From: an uncultured Frankiales bacterium
Lineage (GTDB): Bacteria; Actinomycetota; Actinomycetes; Mycobacteriales; SCTD01
Length of the DNA: 61,656 nt
Assembly (NCBI GenBank): GCA_946479905.1
Contig: CAMLIA010000004.1
Coordinates: 1-61,656 of the forward strand
Direction of reading: 5' to 3'
Shown here: positions 8,181 through 15,324 of the stretch, in pieces
How positions within the stretch are numbered: position 1 is the stretch's first letter
Layout of the letters: every line of letters starts with the position of its first letter
Program-made: the position numbers and the translations under genes
Notes under the pieces: model-generated
What the model saw: the letters and a program-made list of their open reading frames with translations, nothing else
Databases searched by the model: none
What the model was told of the DNA's origin: nothing

Positions 8181-10721
8181 ATGAGGCGTGAGCGACTGGT
8201 GGCCGCGGCCGCGGCGGCCACGCTGCTGGCCGGGCTCATCAGCACCGGCAGCGTCCAGGCCGACCCGGAGGGTCCGCCCGTCCGCACCGAGAAGCAGGTC
8301 GAGGAGCTGCCCGGCGGCCCGACCTTCGACAGGAGCGTGCGGCTGCCCACGACCGTCTACCTGCCGGCCACCACGCCCGCGCCGGCCGTCATCGTCAGTC
8401 CCGGCTTCGGCCAGACCGAGAGCGACGTCGCGACCGACGCGCGCTACCTCGCTCGCCACGGCTACGTCGCGCTGGCCTGGACGATGCGCGGCTTCCAGCT
8501 CTTCAACACCCAGGGCGGCCGGATCGCCCTGGACGCCCCGGACACCGAGGTCCAGGACCTCAAGGCGCTCATCACCCTGCTGAGCAAGCGCAAGGACGTG
8601 CTCCAGGACGGACCCGGTGACCCCCGGGTCGGCCTGATGGGGGAGTCGTACGGCGGGGGCATCGCGCTCATGGGAGCCAGCCTCGACAAGCGGGTGGACG
8701 CCATCGTCCCCGTGATCACGTGGAGCTCGCTGCGCAGCGCGCTGGTCCCGGGCGGGGTGTTCAAGGCGGAGTACGCCGCCGTCTTCTTCAGCCTCGCCAA
8801 CCGCGCCGGGTGCACCCTGTTCGCCGCGCGGATCTGCAAGACCTACGCCCACCTCGCCGTGACCGGCGTGCCGGACGCGACCGACCTGCGGCTGCTCGAC
8901 TACTCGAGCCCCGACCTGGGCGCGATCACGGCGCCCACCCTGCTGGTCCAGGGCGAGGACGACACCTTGTTCCCGCTGACGGAGTCGCTCACCACGGCGA
9001 AGGCGCTGCACGCGCGAGGGGTGCCGGTCGCCCTGCGCTGGCTCAAGGGCGGCCACGACAAGAGCTTCAGCAGCGCCACCGAGGCGCGGATCCGCGCCAT
9101 GGCCGGCACGTGGTTCGACCGCTGGCTCAAGCACCGCCGGATCAGCACGGGACCGACCTTCGAGTGGCACCGCAGCACGGGCGCGGACGGCCGGTCCGCG
9201 GACCTGCCGACGCGGGTGCCCTCGGCCCTGCGCCTCAGCGGCGGCGACAAGACGATCACGAACCCCGCCGGCGGCCGGCCCGCCTCGGTCAGCAGCCTGC
9301 CGGGTGCGGGCTCTGCCGGTGACCTGGCCGGCGCGCTCGGCCTCGACATCCCCGGCCAGAGCGCCTCCTGGGAGACACCGGTCCTGCGCAGCACCCGCGA
9401 GATCGTCGGGGCCGGCACCCTGACCCTGCACGTCGAGAGCAGCACCGGCTCCGCGGTGCTCTTCGCCAAGGTGCTGGACGTCTCGCCGGAGGGCAGCGCC
9501 AGCCTCCCGAACGGCCAGATCGCCCCGGTGCGGGTCCGCAACGGCGACGTGACCATCGCACTGCCCGCCCTCGCGCACGTGGTGCCCGCGGGCCACCGGA
9601 TCCGCGTCACGGTCTCCTCGACCGACCTCGGCTACGCCGGACCCACGAGCCCCGCGTCGTACACCCTGTCCGCGCCGCAGCTGGCGCTGCCGCTCGTCGC
9701 GCTCTCCAAGGCCAAGGGGTACGGCGCCCTGGCGCTCGTCGCGGGGCTGATCGCGCTCGGGATGGTGCTCATCGGGGCGGTCGTCTGGGCGCGCCGGCAC
9801 CGGAAGCCGCCGGACCTCGGTGACGACGACGTGCCGCCCGTGGTGATCCGCGGGCTCGCGAAGTCCTACGCCGACGGGTTCCGGGCCGTCGACGGCGTCG
9901 ACCTCGTGGTCGAGAAGGGCCAGGTGCTCGGCCTGCTCGGGCCCAACGGCGCCGGCAAGACCACCACGCTGCGGATGCTGGCCGGGCTGATCTCGCCCAG
10001 CGCCGGGTCGGTGCAGCTGTTCGGCCGCGAGGTCGTCAGCGGCGCCCCGGTGCTGCAGCGCGTCGGGTTCTTCGTCGAGGGCCCCGGGCTGCTGCCGCAC
10101 CTGACCGGCATGGAGAACCTGCGGCTCTACTGGACCAGCACGGCCCCGTCGATGGAGGGCTCCTACGTCGAGGAGGCCCTCGACATCGCGGGGCTCGGCA
10201 ACGCCGTGCACCGGCCGGTGCGGACCTACAGCCACGGCATGAAGCAGCGCCTCGCGATCGCCCAGGCGATGCTCGGCCGCCCCGACCTGCTGGTGCTCGA
10301 CGAGCCCACCAACGGCCTGGACCCCCCGCAGATCAAGGAGATCCGCGAGGTGCTGCGCCGGATCGCCGACACCGGCCGGACGGTGCTGGTGAGCAGCCAC
10401 ATGCTGGCCGAGGTGGAGCAGACCTGCACCCACGTCGCCGTCATGAGCAAGGGCCGGATGCTCGCGGCCGGCCCGGTCGAGGAGCTGCTGGCCGAGGAGG
10501 ACACCGTGCACCTGGAGGTCGACGACCTCGCGGCGGCGCAGCGCGCGCTCGACGACCTGGAGACCGAGGTGGTCGACGGCGTCCTGGTGGTGCACCTGCA
10601 CGACCAGCCGCGCTCCACGGTGGTCGCCCGCCTGGTCCTGGCCGGGGTCGGTGTCCTCGGGGTGGGGTCCCGCCGCCGCCTGGAGGACGTGTTCCTCGAG
10701 CTGCTCGGGAGCGCGCGATGA
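8181..10721 (+). CDS. Extracellular S15/CocE-like hydrolase fused through one TM helix to an ABC ATPase
   Basis: 846-residue fusion. Residues 1-27 form a signal peptide. Residues about 45-330 are an alpha/beta hydrolase of the X-Pro dipeptidyl-peptidase/CocE type (nucleophile Ser156 in GESYG, acid Asp260/261 in QGEDDT, His292 in GGHDKS), followed by the beta-rich C-terminal domain of that family (about 400-500). One membrane helix spans about 513-537, with Arg/His/Lys-rich flanks after it. Residues 553-846 are an ABC ATPase: Walker A GPNGAGKTT at 587-595, signature YSHGM at 683-687, Walker B LLVLDEPT at 703-710. Predicted topology places the hydrolase outside and the ATPase inside. The permease follows with an ATGA overlap. 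Substrate unknown. Confidence 0.9.
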   Translation: MRRERLVAAAAAATLLAGLISTGSVQADPEGPPVRTEKQVEELPGGPTFDRSVRLPTTVYLPATTPAPAVIVSPGFGQTESDVATDARYLARHGYVALAWTMRGFQLFNTQGGRIALDAPDTEVQDLKALITLLSKRKDVLQDGPGDPRVGLMGESYGGGIALMGASLDKRVDAIVPVITWSSLRSALVPGGVFKAEYAAVFFSLANRAGCTLFAARICKTYAHLAVTGVPDATDLRLLDYSSPDLGAITAPTLLVQGEDDTLFPLTESLTTAKALHARGVPVALRWLKGGHDKSFSSATEARIRAMAGTWFDRWLKHRRISTGPTFEWHRSTGADGRSADLPTRVPSALRLSGGDKTITNPAGGRPASVSSLPGAGSAGDLAGALGLDIPGQSASWETPVLRSTREIVGAGTLTLHVESSTGSAVLFAKVLDVSPEGSASLPNGQIAPVRVRNGDVTIALPALAHVVPAGHRIRVTVSSTDLGYAGPTSPASYTLSAPQLALPLVALSKAKGYGALALVAGLIALGMVLIGAVVWARRHRKPPDLGDDDVPPVVIRGLAKSYADGFRAVDGVDLVVEKGQVLGLLGPNGAGKTTTLRMLAGLISPSAGSVQLFGREVVSGAPVLQRVGFFVEGPGLLPHLTGMENLRLYWTSTAPSMEGSYVEEALDIAGLGNAVHRPVRTYSHGMKQRLAIAQAMLGRPDLLVLDEPTNGLDPPQIKEIREVLRRIADTGRTVLVSSHMLAEVEQTCTHVAVMSKGRMLAAGPVEELLAEEDTVHLEVDDLAAAQRALDDLETEVVDGVLVVHLHDQPRSTVVARLVLAGVGVLGVGSRRRLEDVFLELLGSAR

Positions 10722-11521
10722 TCGCCGTCGAGATCAAGCGGCAGGCCCGGCGCCGGCGGACGCTCTACTCGTTCCTCGCGCTGGTCGCGATCCCCGTGAT
10801 CGTGCTGGTCGCCCTGCTGACCAACGGCGGCCCGCCCCGGGAGGGCCGGCCGCCGGAGCTGGTGGACGTCGCGTCGTCCAGCGGGCTGAACTTCGCGCTG
10901 TTCATGCTGCTGGCGACCTCGCAGTTCCTGCTCGTCGTCGTCGTGTCGCTGTTCGCCGGGGACGCCGTGGCGAGCGAGGGGCAGTGGGGGTCGCTGCGGT
11001 ACCTGCTGACCCGGCCCATCCCGCGGTTCCGGCTGCTGCGCACCAAGCTCGTGGTGGCCGCGCTCTACGCCGCTGCGGCCGTCGTCCTCGTACCCCTCGC
11101 CTCGCTGGCCATGGGGACCGTCGCCTTCGGCTGGTCGTCGGTGCAGACGCCGCTGGCGGGCGCGCTCGGCGTCAACACCGGACTGTCCCGGCTGGCGCTG
11201 GGGACCGGGTACGTCGTGGCCTGCATGGCGGTGGTGGTGGCGCTGGCGTTCCTGTTCTCCACGATGACCGACGCGCCGCTGAGCGCGGTGGGCGGCGCGG
11301 TCGTGCTGGTCGTGGTGAGCGAGATCCTCGACCAGGTGTCGGCACTGGGGTCGGTGCGGTCGTACCTGCCGACGCACTACTGGCTGGCCTGGCTGGACCT
11401 GCTGGTCGACCCGGTCGACGCCTCCCAGATGACCCGGGGCCTGATCGAGATGGTCCCGTGGGTCGTCGTCCCGCTGGCCCTCGCCTTCTGGAACTTCCGC
11501 CGCAAGGACATCCTCTCCTGA
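10718..11521 (+). CDS. ABC-2 type permease, partner of the hydrolase-ATPase fusion
   Basis: 267-residue membrane protein with six predicted helices in the ABC-2 export pattern. The N-terminal amphipathic stretch MIAVEIKRQARRRRTLYSF comes before helix 1, and there is a large extracellular loop after it (NGGPPREGRPPELVDVAS). The cytoplasmic loop YLLTRPIPRFRLLRTKL is typical for contact with the ATPase. The ATG overlaps the fusion-gene stop by 4 bases. One ATPase and one permease probably form a homodimeric exporter or a bacitracin/lantibiotic-type transporter; this is inference. Confidence 0.88.
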   Translation: MIAVEIKRQARRRRTLYSFLALVAIPVIVLVALLTNGGPPREGRPPELVDVASSSGLNFALFMLLATSQFLLVVVVSLFAGDAVASEGQWGSLRYLLTRPIPRFRLLRTKLVVAALYAAAAVVLVPLASLAMGTVAFGWSSVQTPLAGALGVNTGLSRLALGTGYVVACMAVVVALAFLFSTMTDAPLSAVGGAVVLVVVSEILDQVSALGSVRSYLPTHYWLAWLDLLVDPVDASQMTRGLIEMVPWVVVPLALAFWNFRRKDILS

Positions 11522-11522
11522 C

Positions 11523-11574
11523 CTTGCGTCCTTGCTCCCGAGCCTGACCCTCGGGCCAGTTCTGAGGACGCAAG
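11523..11574. terminator. Two-tier inverted repeat, probable terminator
   Basis: A perfect 10-bp outer stem, CTTGCGTCCT (11523-11532) with AGGACGCAAG (11565-11574), encloses an inner stem CCCGAG (11537-11542) with CTCGGG (11550-11555). It starts 2 nt after the permease stop. No T-run follows, which is common in high-GC terminators. It could also be a dispersed intergenic repeat. Confidence 0.6.
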
Positions 11575-11585
11575 CGAGGCGGCAA

Positions 11586-11591
11586 TAGGGT
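11586..11591 (+). promoter_or_regulatory. -10 element of a leaderless promoter
   Basis: TAGGGT, 7 nt before the GTG at 11599. It selects 11599 over an in-frame GTG at 11590. Confidence 0.55.
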
Positions 11592-11598
11592 GGGCGGC

Positions 11599-11835
11599 GT
11601 GCCTGTGCCGCTGCCTGGACCCGACACCCGATGGCGGTGCCGGCAGTGCGGCAACCTGACCCGGTTCGACGTGACGCGGACGACGCGGGCCCGGGAGTAC
11701 GTGCACGTGGACCTCGCCGGGGAGCAGGCCGTCGAGGAGCGCGAGATCACCCAGGACGTGGTCGAGCACGTCAGCTGCCGCTGGTGCTCCGCCGTGGACG
11801 CCGTCGAGGTCGTCCCGCGCCCCACCGCCAGCTGA
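11599..11835 (+). CDS. Small Cys-pair (zinc-ribbon-like) conserved protein
   Basis: 78-residue protein with CRQC near residue 14 and CRWC near residue 60. The two CXXC knuckles could hold one zinc ion. The middle is acidic (EQAVEEREITQDVVEHV). The GTG at 11599 is chosen from the TAGGGT spacing. It has neither signal peptide nor membrane segment. It resembles small actinobacterial proteins of unknown function; no pathway can be assigned from its neighbours. Confidence 0.7.
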   Translation: MPVPLPGPDTRWRCRQCGNLTRFDVTRTTRAREYVHVDLAGEQAVEEREITQDVVEHVSCRWCSAVDAVEVVPRPTAS

Positions 11836-11902
11836 ACTGTCGGAGCACCCTCCTAGCGTCCGCGCCACGGCCGCCCGAGCCGTCGGAGAAGTGGAGCGGA
11901 AG

Positions 11903-12121
11903 GTGCGGATCGACTGCGACACCTGCGCGGTGCGCGACCTGCAGTGCGGCGACTGCGTGATGACGGTGCTGCTGGGAGTCCGCGGGGTGTACGACGTGGA
12001 CCCCGGCGAGGCGCTGGCGCTCGACGTCCTCGCCGACCAGGGGCTGGTGCCCCCTTTGCGGCTTGTGCCCCTCGGTGTCCCGATCCCGAACCAGGACGAA
12101 CCGGGCTCAAGGGCGGGTTGA
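11903..12121 (+). CDS. Small Cys-rich conserved protein
   Basis: 72-residue protein beginning MRIDCDTCAVRDLQCGDCVMTVLLG, with two Cys pairs (CDTC, CGDC) in the first 20 residues. This head is common in actinobacterial proteins next to NlpC/P60 genes. GTG 11903 is preferred over GTG 11891 because GGAG (11893-11896) then serves as ribosome site with 6-nt spacing, and because relatives begin directly with the IDCDTC motif. The C-terminal half is Pro- and Leu-rich. Metal binding is likely; function unknown. Confidence 0.72.
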   Translation: MRIDCDTCAVRDLQCGDCVMTVLLGVRGVYDVDPGEALALDVLADQGLVPPLRLVPLGVPIPNQDEPGSRAG

Positions 12122-12146
12122 GACTCTCGACACGTGCCGGGGGGCG

Positions 12147-12176
12147 TTGTGGCCGTCCGTCGGCAACCGGTAACCT
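12147..12176 (+). promoter_or_regulatory. Candidate promoter for the riboswitch-controlled NlpC/P60 gene
   Basis: TTGTGG (12147-12152) and TAACCT (12171-12176) with an 18-bp spacer. Transcription would start near 12183, upstream of the whole aptamer. Confidence 0.45.
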
Positions 12177-12230
12177 GCTGTTCGGCCCAACGGCGCGACA
12201 GCACCCCATCCGGGGCGCGGCACCAGGGTC

Positions 12231-12383
12231 ACCGCCGAGTCTGCGTCAGGGTCCCCTCCCGACACGCGGAGCCGGGGAACCACGTTCCCTGGGGTGAATC
12301 GGCGCCGAGGACCGGGGTGACCCGGGCGGAGGCGTCGTAGGGCACCTTCCCGCCCGAACCCGTCAGCTCACCCGGTAGGCGGT
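12231..12383 (+). promoter_or_regulatory. c-di-AMP riboswitch (ydaO/yuaA class)
   Basis: Sequence and order of conserved blocks match the ydaO/yuaA aptamer: GGAGCCGGGGAACCA (12267-12281), TGGGGTGAATCGG (about 12290-12302), CGTAGGG (about 12335-12341), and CCCGAACCCGTCAGCTCACC (about 12353-12372). A closing P1 stem can be drawn between ACCGCC (12231-12236) and GGCGGT (12378-12383). In Actinobacteria this class typically precedes cell-wall hydrolase genes and turns them off when c-di-AMP is high. The ribosome site AAGGAG (12392-12397) follows closely. I see no obvious T-run terminator, so the expression platform is unclear. Confidence 0.92.
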
Positions 12384-12408
12384 AGAGGAAGAAGGAGACC
12401 CGGCTACC

Positions 12409-13446
12409 TTGCCGAGCCCCCGTACCACCCTGCGCCCCCTCCTCGTCGTCGCCGTCGCCGCAGCTGGTGTCCTGAGCGTGCTGCCCGGCAGCAGCTCCGC
12501 CGACCCCCGGCCCACGCTGCGCCAGGTCGAGGCCCGCGTGAACGCCCTCAACGCGAAGGTCGACGACGCTGTCGAGGCCTACGCGACCGCCAAGCTGGCG
12601 CTGTCGGCCGCGAGCCGGCGCGCTGCCGTCGCCCAGGCCCGGGTCCGGGCCGCCCAGGCCGAGCTCGACGCCGTGAAGCGCCGGATGGGCTCCGTGGCCG
12701 CCGCGGCCTACCGCACCGGCGGCACCGACCCGTTCGTGCAGCTGGTCAGCAACAGCAGCCCGCAGACCTTCCTCGACAAGGCCGCGTCGCTCGACCGCAT
12801 CGCCGCGGGCCAGAGCGCCCAGATCGCCGCTGCCGCGACCGCGCGCCACCGGCTGTCGGCCGTGCAGGCCGAGGCCGCCCACGAGCGCGCCGCGCAGGCC
12901 GCCGTCACCAAGACGATGGCCAAGCAGAAGGCCACCATCGAGAACGCCCTGGCCGAGGAGCAGCAGCTGCTCAACAGCCTGAAGGCGGAGGAGCGGGCCC
13001 GGTTCCGCGCCGCGCAGCGCCGGGCCGCCGCGGCGGCCGCCGCCGAGCGGGCCTCGCGCAGCCGCAGCTTCGACGTCCCGACCTACAACGGCCCCGCCAG
13101 CGGCCGCGCCGCCGTCGCCGTCCAGGAGGCGTACAACAAGCTCGGCAGCCCCTACGAGTGGGGCGCCTCCGGCCCGAGCCGCTTCGACTGCTCCGGGCTG
13201 ACCATGTGGGTGTGGGGCAAGGCCGGCGTCTCCCTGCCGCACTCCAGCCAGGCGCAGTACTCCAGCGGTCAGCACGTCAGCCGCGGCGACCTGCAGCCCG
13301 GTGACCTGACCTTCTACGGCTCCCCGATCCACCACGTCGGCATCTACATCGGCGGCGGCCGCATGATCAGCGCACCCCACACGGGTGACGTCGTGAAGAT
13401 CCAGGACGCGTTCCGCAGCGACTACGCGGGAGCGGTCCGGCCCTGA
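12409..13446 (+). CDS. Secreted NlpC/P60 peptidoglycan endopeptidase with coiled coil
   Basis: 345-residue secreted cell-wall hydrolase of the RipA/RipB type that cleaves peptide stems. A signal peptide covers about residues 1-31, an Ala/Arg-rich coiled coil about 36-215, and the NlpC/P60 domain about 230-345. The catalytic Cys261 is in RFDCSGL and the His309 in HHVGIYIG. TTG 12409 is the start, 11 nt after AAGGAG. It lies under the c-di-AMP riboswitch, which ties septal hydrolase output to osmotic or wall stress signalling. The position matches M. tuberculosis Rv2190c between the DEDD nuclease and pimB. Confidence 0.94.
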   Translation: MPSPRTTLRPLLVVAVAAAGVLSVLPGSSSADPRPTLRQVEARVNALNAKVDDAVEAYATAKLALSAASRRAAVAQARVRAAQAELDAVKRRMGSVAAAAYRTGGTDPFVQLVSNSSPQTFLDKAASLDRIAAGQSAQIAAAATARHRLSAVQAEAAHERAAQAAVTKTMAKQKATIENALAEEQQLLNSLKAEERARFRAAQRRAAAAAAAERASRSRSFDVPTYNGPASGRAAVAVQEAYNKLGSPYEWGASGPSRFDCSGLTMWVWGKAGVSLPHSSQAQYSSGQHVSRGDLQPGDLTFYGSPIHHVGIYIGGGRMISAPHTGDVVKIQDAFRSDYAGAVRP

Positions 13447-13460
13447 CGGGCCTGCTTGTG

Positions 13461-13516
13461 CAGTTCCCCTGCTGACGGGGAGACTGCGTCCCGGCGTCGT
13501 CCTTCCCCCGACGCCG
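13461..13516 (+). terminator. Two consecutive hairpins between the NlpC/P60 gene and sepH
   Basis: First hairpin: CAGT-T-CCCC (13461-13469) with GGGG-A-G-ACTG (13477-13486). Second: CGGCGTCG (13492-13499) with CGACGCCG (13509-13516), a perfect 8-bp stem and 9-nt loop. Probable terminator or attenuator; no long T-run. Confidence 0.5.
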
Positions 13517-13530
13517 TGAACGGAGGCACG

Positions 13531-14451
13531 GTGCGCGAGCTCCACGTCGTCGCGGTGAGCGAGGACGGTCGGCACGTCGTGCTGGCCGCTCGTCGCGGCT
13601 CGTCCAAGGGCGCGTTCAAGGTGGCGCTCGACGCGACCCTCGCGGCCGCGGTCCGGGGCGACCTCCCGCGCCCGGGTGACGACGAGGTCCCCGACATCTC
13701 CCCGAAGGAGATCCAGGCGCGGCTGCGGGCCGGCGAGTCGGTGGAGAAGATCGCCCGCGCCGCCGGCGTCCCGCTCGCGCGCGTCGAGCGCTACTCCGGG
13801 CCGGTGCAGGGCGAGATGGCGCGCATGATCGACGCCACCCGGTCCTCCTTCGTCGTACGAGGACGGCTCGGCCGCTCCGCACTGGACCTGGGTACGGCGG
13901 TGGACGCCGCGCTCGCCGCAGGCGGTGCCGACGACGAGAGCACCGACTGGTCGACGTACCGCCGGGAGGACGGCTGCTGGGTCGTGACCGTGCGCTGGTT
14001 CGCGCGCAAGCGCAGCCGGTCGGCGTCGTGGGTCTACGACCCTGCCGAGAAGGCGGTCACGCCCGTCGACCCGGCGTCGGCGACGCTGGCGTTCCACGAG
14101 TCCGACGAGGCGGTGGCGGCGCGCCGCAAGCCCGTGCCGGCGAAGAAGCCCGCCGTCAAGAGGGCTCCGGCGAAGAAGCCGGCCGCCAAGAAGGCAGCAG
14201 CGAAGAAGGCGGTGGCCAAGAAGGCACCTGCGGCGAAGAAGGCCCCGGCGAGGAAGGCACCGGTCGCGAGGAAGGTCTCCGCGCCTCCGGTCAAGGTCGT
14301 GCCGGCGTCCAAGCCGGCCCCGCGGCGCGCCCTGCGCGTCGTCCCGGACCCGGAGCCGATGCCGCGCAAGGCCGCCAGGGGCAAGCAGCGGGCCAGCGTG
14401 CCGGCCTGGGCCGACGTGCTGCTCGGGACCACGCCGGGAGCCGACCGCTGA
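13531..14451 (+). CDS. sepH: Septation protein SepH
   Basis: 306-residue SepH (DUF3071) that helps FtsZ assembly at division sites in Actinobacteria. The N-terminal domain (about 1-160) contains the helix-turn-helix-like segment SPKEIQARLRAGESVEKIARAAGVPLARVERYSGPV. A long Lys/Ala/Pro tail (about 215-275, many AKK and PAKK units) looks histone H1-like. The C-terminus carries the family motif VPAWADVLLG. GTG 13531 has GGAGG 4 nt upstream; the frame is open earlier but begins without an RBS. The H1-like tail is longer than in many SepH proteins. Confidence 0.9.
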   Translation: MRELHVVAVSEDGRHVVLAARRGSSKGAFKVALDATLAAAVRGDLPRPGDDEVPDISPKEIQARLRAGESVEKIARAAGVPLARVERYSGPVQGEMARMIDATRSSFVVRGRLGRSALDLGTAVDAALAAGGADDESTDWSTYRREDGCWVVTVRWFARKRSRSASWVYDPAEKAVTPVDPASATLAFHESDEAVAARRKPVPAKKPAVKRAPAKKPAAKKAAAKKAVAKKAPAAKKAPARKAPVARKVSAPPVKVVPASKPAPRRALRVVPDPEPMPRKAARGKQRASVPAWADVLLGTTPGADR

Positions 14452-15143
14452 AGCGGATCGCCCTGCTCCTGATCCTCCTGCTGGCCGGCTGCACCGGCTC
14501 GTCGCCGTCCGGTCCCAGCGGCTCGTCGCTCGGGCGGCTCGACAGCTCCATCTCGGGGCTGACCACGGCGCGCGGTGCCGTCCTGCGGGCGGTCGAGGCC
14601 GTGCAAGCAGGCGCCCGCGCCCTCGACGCGACCGACGCCGTCTGCGCCAAGGGTCACGGCGTCGCGGCCCGCACCAGCCAGCGTGCCGGGGCTGCAGCCG
14701 TCCACCGCGCCGACGACGCGGTGCAGAACCTGCCGACGCTGGTGGCCAACTACCGCGCCGCGCTCGCGGCGCTGGACAGGTCGCGTACGGCGGTGAGCGG
14801 CCCCCCGCGCACGGCGCTCGGCAACGTGGTGCGCGACGGCCGGCTCGAGGCCACCGCCGTGGCCCGGTTCCAGGCCGTGGTGCGGACCGCGTGGCAGCAG
14901 TACACCTCGCTCGACGGCCAGGAGCAGCTCTGGATCACCCGGGCCGTGACGCCGTGGTACCGCACCGACAAGGAGGCGGCGGACGCCTACTCGGTGCTCG
15001 TCGGACCGGGCCGGCGCTTCCTGGAGGTCGCGCGCACCCAGCTGGCGCAGGCCTCGGAGGCGCTGATCACCCCCTCATCGGTCCAGGGGGCCACGCTGGC
15101 CGCCGCCGACCGGGCCCTGGCCACCCTGCGCACCAGGCGCTGA
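14448..15143 (+). CDS. Lipoprotein of unknown function, probable CTG start
   Basis: 231-residue predicted lipoprotein. The sequence from the proposed start, L/M-KRIALLLILLLAGC, is an ideal lipoprotein signal with Cys15 as lipid site. No ATG, GTG or TTG occurs in frame before this signal, and the first later GTG would delete it. CTG 14448 overlaps the sepH stop as CTGA, and GGGAG (14436-14440) sits 7 nt upstream. The mature part is Ala-rich and mostly helical with a conserved-looking WITRAVTPWYRTDKEAADAYSVLVGPG. Role unknown; translational coupling to sepH suggests an envelope or division link. Confidence 0.72.
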   Translation: MKRIALLLILLLAGCTGSSPSGPSGSSLGRLDSSISGLTTARGAVLRAVEAVQAGARALDATDAVCAKGHGVAARTSQRAGAAAVHRADDAVQNLPTLVANYRAALAALDRSRTAVSGPPRTALGNVVRDGRLEATAVARFQAVVRTAWQQYTSLDGQEQLWITRAVTPWYRTDKEAADAYSVLVGPGRRFLEVARTQLAQASEALITPSSVQGATLAAADRALATLRTRR

Positions 15144-15163
15144 GTCCCGCTCGCAAGACGCGT

Positions 15164-15191
15164 TCGGACGGGACCTCCATGGCCCGTTCGA
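15164..15191 (+). terminator. Stem-loop after the lipoprotein gene
   Basis: TCGGACGGG (15164-15172) pairs with CCCGTTCGA (15183-15191) with one G-T wobble and a 10-nt loop. It is 20 nt after the lipoprotein stop. The rest of 15192-15324 shows no clear structure. Confidence 0.4.
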
Positions 15192-15324
15192 GCCAGGTCA
15201 CCCCGACTTGATGGCCCCATGGCGTCAAATCGCAGGCTCGCCCCTCCGGGCCATGTCCTACGTCGACACGATGTGGTCGGCTTGACCGAGGTCGAGCCCA
15301 GTCGTCCGATGAGGGGGATATGCG

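Noticed and set aside
8175..10601. 808-codon open frame on the minus strand
   Set aside because: Antisense to the hydrolase-ATPase fusion, whose frame carries every catalytic motif.
15282..15310. TTGACC-17-TCCGAT promoter for the S8 gene
   Set aside because: The predicted start would remove the GAGGGGG ribosome site at 15311-15317, and TCCGAT is a poor -10.
15144..15324. Possible c-di-GMP riboswitch before the S8/GGDEF-EAL unit
   Set aside because: I looked for GEMM-type conserved blocks (GCACAGGGCAAACC-like) and saw none.
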